A stretch of 64,000 bases of DNA. Origin: JAMZMI01 sp039970095. Lineage in GTDB: Bacteria > Bacteroidota > Bacteroidia > Cytophagales > Cyclobacteriaceae. The stretch is taken from contig JBDVMP010000082.1 in NCBI GenBank assembly GCA_039970095.1, positions 1-64,000 on the forward strand, written 5' to 3'. Shown here piece by piece: positions 35,237 through 44,200 of this stretch. The position numbers and the translations under genes are program-made. Numbering within the stretch: the first letter of the stretch is position 1; each line of letters opens with the position of its first letter. The notes beneath the pieces are model-generated. The model ran no database searches, was not told where the DNA came from, and worked only from the letters and a program-made list of their open reading frames with translations.

Positions 35237-38200
35237 CTACTGTTTAATTAATTGTTGAGTCTTCACCACCTTGCCTTTGGCATCCAAAACTCTGATCAGA
35301 TATACGCCTTCTGCAAGTGAAGAAACATCCGTTTGTTTATTGGTCTCAGATACCAACTCCAAAATCCCGGACATGGAATAAACCTCAAACTGCAAGTCCA
35401 GTGCCGCTTCAACCTTGAAATACTCTACGGTTGGGTTTGGATAGGTACGGATGTTCAGTGCCTGAAGAGTTGCCAGTACTTCGTTCAAAACAAGGGTTGC
35501 TGATGCTGATCCCATGTAGTTGGTTTCATCTATAGTCACAACCACTTCGTAAGAACCCGCCGCAGAAGGAGCTGTTGATGCACCATCGTAGGTCACGGTA
35601 AAATTCAAGTCGGCAGGATCCGTAGTGATGGTTGGCACCTTGCCTGTGCCATCGGCATCAAATTCCAGGTCTGAAATGGTAATTGCCGCTGATGCTTTGT
35701 TAACCGTTAGCGATCCATCTGCAAGCGTGATTTCATAGTTTGCAGAAGCCCCTCCTGCAAGCGTTATGGCATATTCGCCTGCATCACTGGCAGAAGTAGC
35801 AACAGTACTTGACAAAGGTTGTTCATCCAAATCGGAAGCGGAATCTCCTGAGACAAAGCCCTGATAGGTGATAGTCAGCTCAGGGATATCATCGCCATAA
35901 GTAATGGTCTGATCGTCTGCAGCTGCAGTCAACGAAGCTTTGGCTACAGCTAAGGTTTGAGATACAGAGGCCGCCGGATTAAAAGTCTCATCACCTGCCT
36001 GTGTGGCCACTATGGTAATATCCCCCACACCAGTAATGCTAACCTCTGCACCAGACAATGTGGCTGGTCCGCTCGCTACACTGTAGCTCACGGACAAACC
36101 AGAGCTGGCCTGGGCCCCAAGCGTAAATACTTCTCCATAAGTTTTATCCTCCAGAGATTCAAATGTGATGGATTGCGCTGTTTTTTGCGAATCAGTGACA
36201 TTGAATATTTGACCCACATTTAAAGCAGCGTTGTAATTGTTATTCCCTGCTTGCGAGGCTTCTACTATGTAGGTTCCAGTGCTATTTACAGTAAGCTCAT
36301 TTCCAGTGATACTTCCGTCTCCCTGCACCAAAGTATAAGTAATGCCCAGGTCAGAAGTGGTAGTAGCACTTAAGGTTATGGACGAAACATTTGCAATATC
36401 TATATCGTCGATTGCCTCAAAAGTGATGGTCTGATCCGCTTTGGCGATAGCCAAAGAACCTGAGACGTAAGTGAACTCATAATTATCATCACTTCCGCCG
36501 CTGACGATGATTTCATAGTTGCCAACGTCACTTCCCTCAACCGCGTTGGTTGAAGCCGTAGGTAAAACATCCAGATCGCCGCTATTGTCTGAGCCAACAA
36601 AGCCGGCATAGCTGATTGTCAAATCAGGAATAGCCTCACCAAAAGTTGAGGCCTGGTCTCCGACTGTTGCTGTAAGTATGGCCTTTTCAATATTGAATGA
36701 TTGTGATAGCGATGAAGCCGGGTTAAACGTATCATCGCCTGTCTGAGAAGCGGTTATCGTTACCTCACCTGCACCCGTAATGGTTACTTCATTGTCCAAA
36801 ATACTCACAGGTCCCGTGGCAGTGAAATGCACAGCAAGGCTGGAAGTTGCCGTAGCGGAGATATCAAAAGGTGCATCGCCATACACTTTATCAGCCAACT
36901 CTCCGAAGCTAATGGTCTGATCCGTCTTACCAGAGTCATTTACATTGAATGTCTGCACGGCCGAAGCGGCATTGTAGTTGGTGTTCCCAGCCTGAGATGC
37001 TTCTATAAAGAATGTCCCGGTGCTATTTACCGTCAGCACATCTCCATCTATGCTCCCATCTCCTGAAGTCAAGCTGAATTCCACAGCCAGATCAGAGCTT
37101 GCTGTTGCAATGAGATTCACGGTTGTTTGTGTAGCAATATCGATACCCTCAATCGCTGAGAAAGTAATCGATTGATCTGATTTTTCTATCGTCAATTGAC
37201 CAGCGATAAATTCAAATTGATAATTATCGTCGTTTCCTCCACTTACCGTAATTTCATAGGTTCCGGCATCACTGCCCATTGTTGCCGTGGTAGCTGCTGT
37301 TGGCAACTCATCAATATCCGCAATGGCGTCTGCCCCTACAAAACCCGCATAATCAATAGTCAATTCCGGGATTTCAACTCCGTAAGTTGTGGTCTTATCA
37401 TCGGCAGTTGCGGTCAGTGAAGCTTTCTCTACCACGAACGCTTGAGCAACAGATGGAGCAGGGTTATAAGTATCATCACCGGCTTGCGCTGCGGTAATGA
37501 TCACTTCACCTGCACCCAAAATTGTGATTTCATTTCCGGTCACACTAACCGGACCTTCTGCACTAAAGGTCACCTCTAATTCCGATGATGCTACGGCCGA
37601 AATGCTAAATGGCTCATCTCCGTAGGTTTTATCAGCTAAATCTGCGAAAGTGATACTTTGTTCATCTTTTCTTGAGTCATTGACATTGAAAGATTGAGAA
37701 ATACTGACGGCATTGTAGTTTTCATTGCCGGCCTGAGAAGCTTCTACTATGAAGGTTCCCGAGCTATTGGCCGTAAGCATGTTTCCCACAAGACTACCAT
37801 CTCCTTGAATGAGTGCAAACGCCACATCTAAACCCGTGCTCGCCGTGGCTGATAATGCAATGGTATTTTCATTCAATAGGTCAATTTCCTCTACCGTCGC
37901 AAATTCAATGGTTTGGTTCGCTTTTTCGATCGTCAATAAACCTGAGACATAAGTCATCTCATAATTATCATCATTTCCTCCACTTACCGTGACCTCATAA
38001 TCACCTGCATCGCTTCCAACAGTAGCAGTAGTCGCGCTCGTTGGTAGCACGTCCAAATCGCTGCTATTGTCCGACCCAACAAAACCAGCATAGCTGATTG
38101 TCAAATCAGGGATGGCCTCACCAAAAGTTGAGGTCTGGTCTCCGGCTGTTGCTGTAAGTATGGCTTTAGCTACCGCAAAAGATTGAGAAACCGATGGAGC

Positions 38201-41200
38201 TGGATTGAAAGTATCATCCCCGTTTTGAGTGGCCGTAATGGTCACTTCGCCTGTACCAATTATCGTCACCTCATCACCTTCCAGGCTAACAGGGCCAGTT
38301 GCTGAGTAAATCACACCCAAAGCCGAAGAAGCCGTGGCACTCAGGGTAAATGGTAAATCCCCATAGATTTTATCCTCTAGTTCACCGAAAGCAATCGTCT
38401 GACTATCTTTCCTTGAGTCATTTACATTGAAAGTCTGAGCGACGGATGCGGCATTGTAATTTCCATCCCCGTCCTGAGATGCCTCCACTACGAATGTACC
38501 TGATGCATTGGCTGTAAAAACGCTTCCAACAATACTTCCATCTCCAGAAATCAGGCTAAATACGACTTCCATTTCGGAGCTAGCTGAAGCTGTCAGCTCA
38601 ATGGTGTTTTCGTTGAGGAGATCAATTTCCGATACTGTTGCGAAATCTATAACCTGATCTGCTTTTTGAATAGAGAGAGTCCCTTGCTCAAATGTTATGC
38701 TGTAGTTGGCATCCTGAGCTCCACTCACCGTAATGGCATACTCGCCTACATCGCTGCTCATATTTGCCTCTGTGCTGATGGCTGGCACAACATCCAGGTC
38801 TGCCTCGGTTTCACCCAGAACAAACCCGTCATAGTTAATTGTCAAGGTTGGGTTTTCTTCGCCATAAGCTCTCGTCTGATTGTCCGCAGAGACCACCAAG
38901 TCAGCAACTGAAACCGTCAGGATCGCATCAGTGCTTTCAATAATATAATTGGCGGCCGAACCATCTGATAATGTGATAGGGTACGTGCCCACACCTGATG
39001 CGACTGTTGCCGATGTGGATATTGCCGGCTCTGTTATGTCAGATGCATCATCTCCATTTACAAAACCTGAATAAGCGATCGTCAATTCCGGGTTATCCGC
39101 TCCATAGGTTTTAGATTGATCATCCGCAGTAGCCATCAAAGCAGCTTTGGTTATTGTCAAAGTACCGGTCACATATTCAAACGCATAGTTGTCATCCACT
39201 CCGCCTGCAACAGTTAGTTCATATTCTCCAACAGGGCTTATTTCATCAGCCAGAGTGGTTATAGAAGGTGCCCCATCAATCACACTTTCATCTTCTTCCA
39301 GCACAAGGCCTGAATAAACAAATGAGAGTTCCGGATTTGATTCTCCGTAAATTTTGGTTTGATCATCTGCCGTTACAGTAATTAAAGCCTGATTGACAAT
39401 AAGGGGTTGCTCCACAACAATGGCCGCATTAACATCATCATTTCCTGCCTGGCTCGCTGTGATAGTGGTATTTCCTGCGCTCATGATGGTCACGGAAGTG
39501 CCTTCGATGGTGGCCACTTCCGGGTTGGAACTTTCAAAAGTGACAGTCAACCCTGAGGATGAAGAAGCAATTAAATCAAATGAGTCATCTCCATAAGTGA
39601 CTGCTTCTAATGCTTCAAAAGTGATAACAGGTATCACCGTATTGATTTCAAAGGATTCTGAATCTGAAGATTCTCCTCCTGCGTTTCCAGCTAAGTCTGT
39701 GAAGCTCGCTCCTTCAACGGATATAACATTGTCAATTTCGGCAACTTCCTCATCCGGGGTGAACACCGCTGTGAATGTGGTGTTGTCAAGCGCGCTAATC
39801 ATGCCAATTTGACCATTTTCCACAATGACGTCTTCCTCAGTGAAACCCATAACCACTTCAGAGAATTCGAATGTAATCGTGGCTGTTTCAGCTTCCAACA
39901 ACTTCAAATCGTCGATTGAGATTATCAGCGATGGGTTTTTAGTATCAATTTCAAAATCCGGTGAAGAAACAACACCTATTATCAAGTTTCCTGAATCATC
40001 TTTCACAGCACCATCTCTGGTCGTAATGACGATTTCATCTGCTTCCAAATCATTAGTCGGGGTAAATACTGCCGTGAAAACAACATCATCTTCAGTAGCA
40101 ACATCGGTAAGCGTACCGTCTGTGACCGTAATATCTTCATTGTCGAAACCATACACGCTCTCTGAAAATGTGAATGTAACCTCCATGGTCTCTCCAACTG
40201 TGAGCAAGTCATCACTCAAAGTGACAGACAAGGTTGGTCTTAAAGTTTCTATATCGTAACTCGGGCCGCTAGATGTTCCTGCCCCGGCATTGCCTCTCAA
40301 ATCTGCAACACCAGCGTTTTCCACTGTAACGAAGAAATCACCCTCTGGCTCAACATCTGCAGTAGGCGTAAATGTAGCTGTATAGGTCAGCCCTTCATCC
40401 TCAGATATTACTTCTGTCAGTGTTCCGAATGGAGCAGATATATCATCATTATCAAAACCCTCAACGTACTCTGAAAAAGTGAAGGTCACAAGACTTGATT
40501 CATCGGCAATCAGTCCATCGTCTGACATAGAAACATTAGAAGTAGGTATTACTCCATCGATAATGAAATTTTCAGATTCGCTTGTGCCAAAACCTGCATT
40601 TCCTGTCAGGTCTTCGAAACCTGTATTATCAACAGAAATGACATTTTCCAGGGCTTCTATAAGCTCCGTAGGAGTAAAGGTTGCTGTGAAGGTTATTCCT
40701 CCATCCAGAGAAGAAACAGCCGACAGATTACCGTTCGAAACGGTGATATCGTCATTGTCAAAACCAGTGACGGCTTCAGAAAAGATGAAAGTAATGGTTG
40801 CCGTTTCGTCAAGAATCAGATTGGCATCATCGATCGAGATTGTCAACGTTGGCACCACCGTATTGATCTCAAAATTAGGAGATACTGAAGATCCCTCGCC
40901 TGCATTTCCTACGGCATCTGAATAGCCCGTATTGTCAACGGATATCACATTGGTGGCATCTTCTACACCCACCGTTGGCGTAAATATAGCCGTGAAAGTA
41001 AGGCCTTCATCAGCGGTCTCAACGTCAGAAAGTGTTCCATTTTCAAGCGTTATGTCGGCATTATCGAAACCGTTCACAGCTTCGGTAAATGTGAAAGTAA
41101 CCTCGGCGGTTTCACCAGTGATTATTGACACATCGTCCAGATCAACTGTGACTCCAGGTCGGATATTGTCCACGATGTAATTCGCTGATTTAACAGATGA

Positions 41201-44200
41201 AGAATTGAAGTAATCATTATTCTGAAGGTCTGCAAAATATCCGTCGGTATAGAGTTCATTTTCATAATCCTGAGCATCGGCTACAGGTGTGATCACTACA
41301 GTCAATACGGTACTTTCTTCTACAAAAGACAAGTCACTTACGGTCGCATTTGGGGCAAAGAAATTTGCCAAAGTCAGGCCATAACTTTTGACTGGCTCAG
41401 AAAACGTAAATGTTGCTGTCGTAGATTCCCCGATCGATAGTTGATCATCTGCTATTTCGATAGTATGAGTTGGTGCCTTCATATCTACCGTAAAATTGCT
41501 ACTGACCAAAATACCTTCACCTGCATTGCCAGCCTCATCGGTGATGGTGGTCATATCAAAACTTAAAGTGTTTATCAATTCTTCTGATTCTGCAGGAATC
41601 GAAAGTTCCATATCTATACTTTGCGCATAAGCCTGTATACTAACAAACTCAAAGTTCTGAGTGATCATGTTCGCTGTGTTGATGCCAAGTACATTTTCCG
41701 AAAAATACAGTGCATACATTCCATAACTGTCTATCTCGTTGATATTCATTACACTGAAAGACCCTGTTGGCCGTTTGGTATCAATCTCAAAATTATCTGT
41801 ACTTGCATCTGTCTCACCCGCATTACCGGCCAGATCAGTGAGCTCGCTCATGTCAATAGTGATGATATTTTCTGCTTCCTCTATATCTGAGTCTGGGGTA
41901 TAAGTGGCAGTGAAGGTGAGGTTATCTGTGGTTGCTAACGCTGAAACAGTTCCATTCGGTAAAATCAAATCTGTATTTTCAAAACCTTCAACTTCCTCGG
42001 AAAAAGTAATTGTCAGTGTAGGCGTATCCCCTATTTTCAGTGCAGCGTCATCAATGGTGATCGTGGCTGTAGGTGGCACTCGATCTACATCGTGTACCTC
42101 GCTCATTAATGAGGTTTCTAATTCCTTCCCTGCCAAATCAATTATATCAGTGTCAGTATCTTTAAGATTCAAAGCCACTGAGCCTACGCCCGAAATAGAA
42201 ACTAGTCTGATATAATAGTTAACATTTTCCACACCACCGGCTGAGGTTATATCATAAATCTCTGCTGATGCAGTACCTGTAGAAATTATCTCAAGGTCAT
42301 CAGCGGTTAAACCAGTAATGGGTTCATCGAAAGTCAGAACATAATGCGCCTCAGCATAGTTTTTTGGATATTCACTTGCGAGAGTAAAGCTTGCAGCCGC
42401 CGGAGCGGAATTGAGGTCATAGCTATGAACAATGCCGGTATCTTCACTCAGTACGAATAATTTAGTACCATCTGCACTGAAAGCAATGCTTCCCGGGCTG
42501 GTCAAATCAGCGGAGAGGTCAAGTAGTTCCTCATCACCCAAATAAGTAGCCGTGGTGACATCCCATGCAGAAGAGAGAGTGTATTGACTGATATCCAAAC
42601 CGGAATTTCCAACAACAAGTAATCTCTTACCATCAGGAGAAAACTGAAGATCCCGCGGACTTGATTCTTCACTATTTATACTGAAACTATACTCGCTACC
42701 AAGTGCAGTGGCTTTGTTAATGTCATAAGGGGTACTCAATGAGTAGGTATTGATATCATTGCCACTATCACCCAACATATACATGATGGTACCGTCAGCG
42801 TTGAAAGCAATGCCTTTAGGACTAGTATCCTGGCTGTATACAACATAGCTATCGTCCACCCCGGCATAACTGGCAGAGGAAATGTCGAAAGGTGTGGATA
42901 AAGAAAATTCGCTGATCTCTCTGTAAGTATTTAGCACAAAAAGTTTCGTTCCCTCGGCATTGAAGGTAATTTCGGTTGGATTACCAATATCTAAATCAAA
43001 AGTTTGGCCAAAAGTGACTGTGGTTAAATCGTATGCTACAGAAAGGTTGTATTCATGCAAATCATCTGATGAAGTGCCCGTAACATACATTTTACTCCCG
43101 TCATTGTTGAAAGTGAAAGATTCAGTTGAAGTTTCTTCCGTGAAAGTGTAGCTATTTTCCAGCCCCAGGTAAGTGGCCTCTGACACATCAAATGCTGAAC
43201 CGACCACTACTGTTGGTCCGGTGGCCCCTTCTGCCAGTTCAGTCCCACCAAAATCAACGATAGCCGTTTCGGACTCTTTCAGATCTGCTTGCAATACACC
43301 ATCTCCCAAAGCATTGACCGAAATGGTAGCAAGCGTTTGTTGAGCATAAACTGACCATACAGAAACCGATACCCCATCCGAATTTGTAAACTCGAAATCA
43401 CTATTATCTACGCCACTAACGGGCTCAGAAAAATGTAGCTCCATAGCATAGTCTGCGGTTTCTGAACTTACCTCTTCGAAGGAAACCACTTCCGGCTCTA
43501 GGTTAAGATTATATTGATAGACAAAGTCATTGCTGGTTAGCGTGTAAAACCTGGATCCATAATTATCAAATGCTATCGCATAGGTCTGATCGGGAGTTTC
43601 GTACTCCAGATCATCATCCCTAACACCTGTAGAAATATCGTAAGGCGTAGAAAGCCAATAAGTAATAACTGCATAAGGACGTAAATAATTAACAATGAAG
43701 AGCCGTTGACCAGTACGATCAAAAACTATATCAGAAACATAATAGAAAGACCCATCAAGGTCCTCTCCTTCTTGATAGACACCCGAAGAAACATCAAATG
43801 GCGTGCTTAGAGAATATTGCTTAATACTAGACCCTGAAACCGAATAAAGCATTGACCCTGTATCATTAAATGTAAATGCATTGTTTCCTGATACATCTAA
43901 AGATTCACCAGCACCTTGATACTGAGCGGTGGAGATATCATAAGGGGCAGTCAAGGTATATTCGAGAATGGAACTATTACCTCCATTTCTCAAAAACAAT
44001 TTATACCCATCTGCGCTAAATTCTAAGTTTGTAACACTGGAGATTTCGGTGCTTTCAAGACTCTCGCCCACAGCCAAGCTAGCTGTATTTACATCAAATA
44101 AAGCAGAGAGATTATACTCGTACACGAAATTACTTGCATCTCCATTGATAAACATTTTACTTCCATCATTATTGAATTCGATATCTCTTGGAGAAGTATC

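Noticed and set aside
35690..39650. CRISPR-like spaced repeats
   Set aside because: The repeats are about 740 bases, in frame and coding; there are no short repeats with unique spacers.
39393..42215. Series of plus-strand frames rich in Ser, Val and Thr
   Set aside because: They are mirror images of the adhesin's Ig-like repeats on the minus strand and repeat with the same period.
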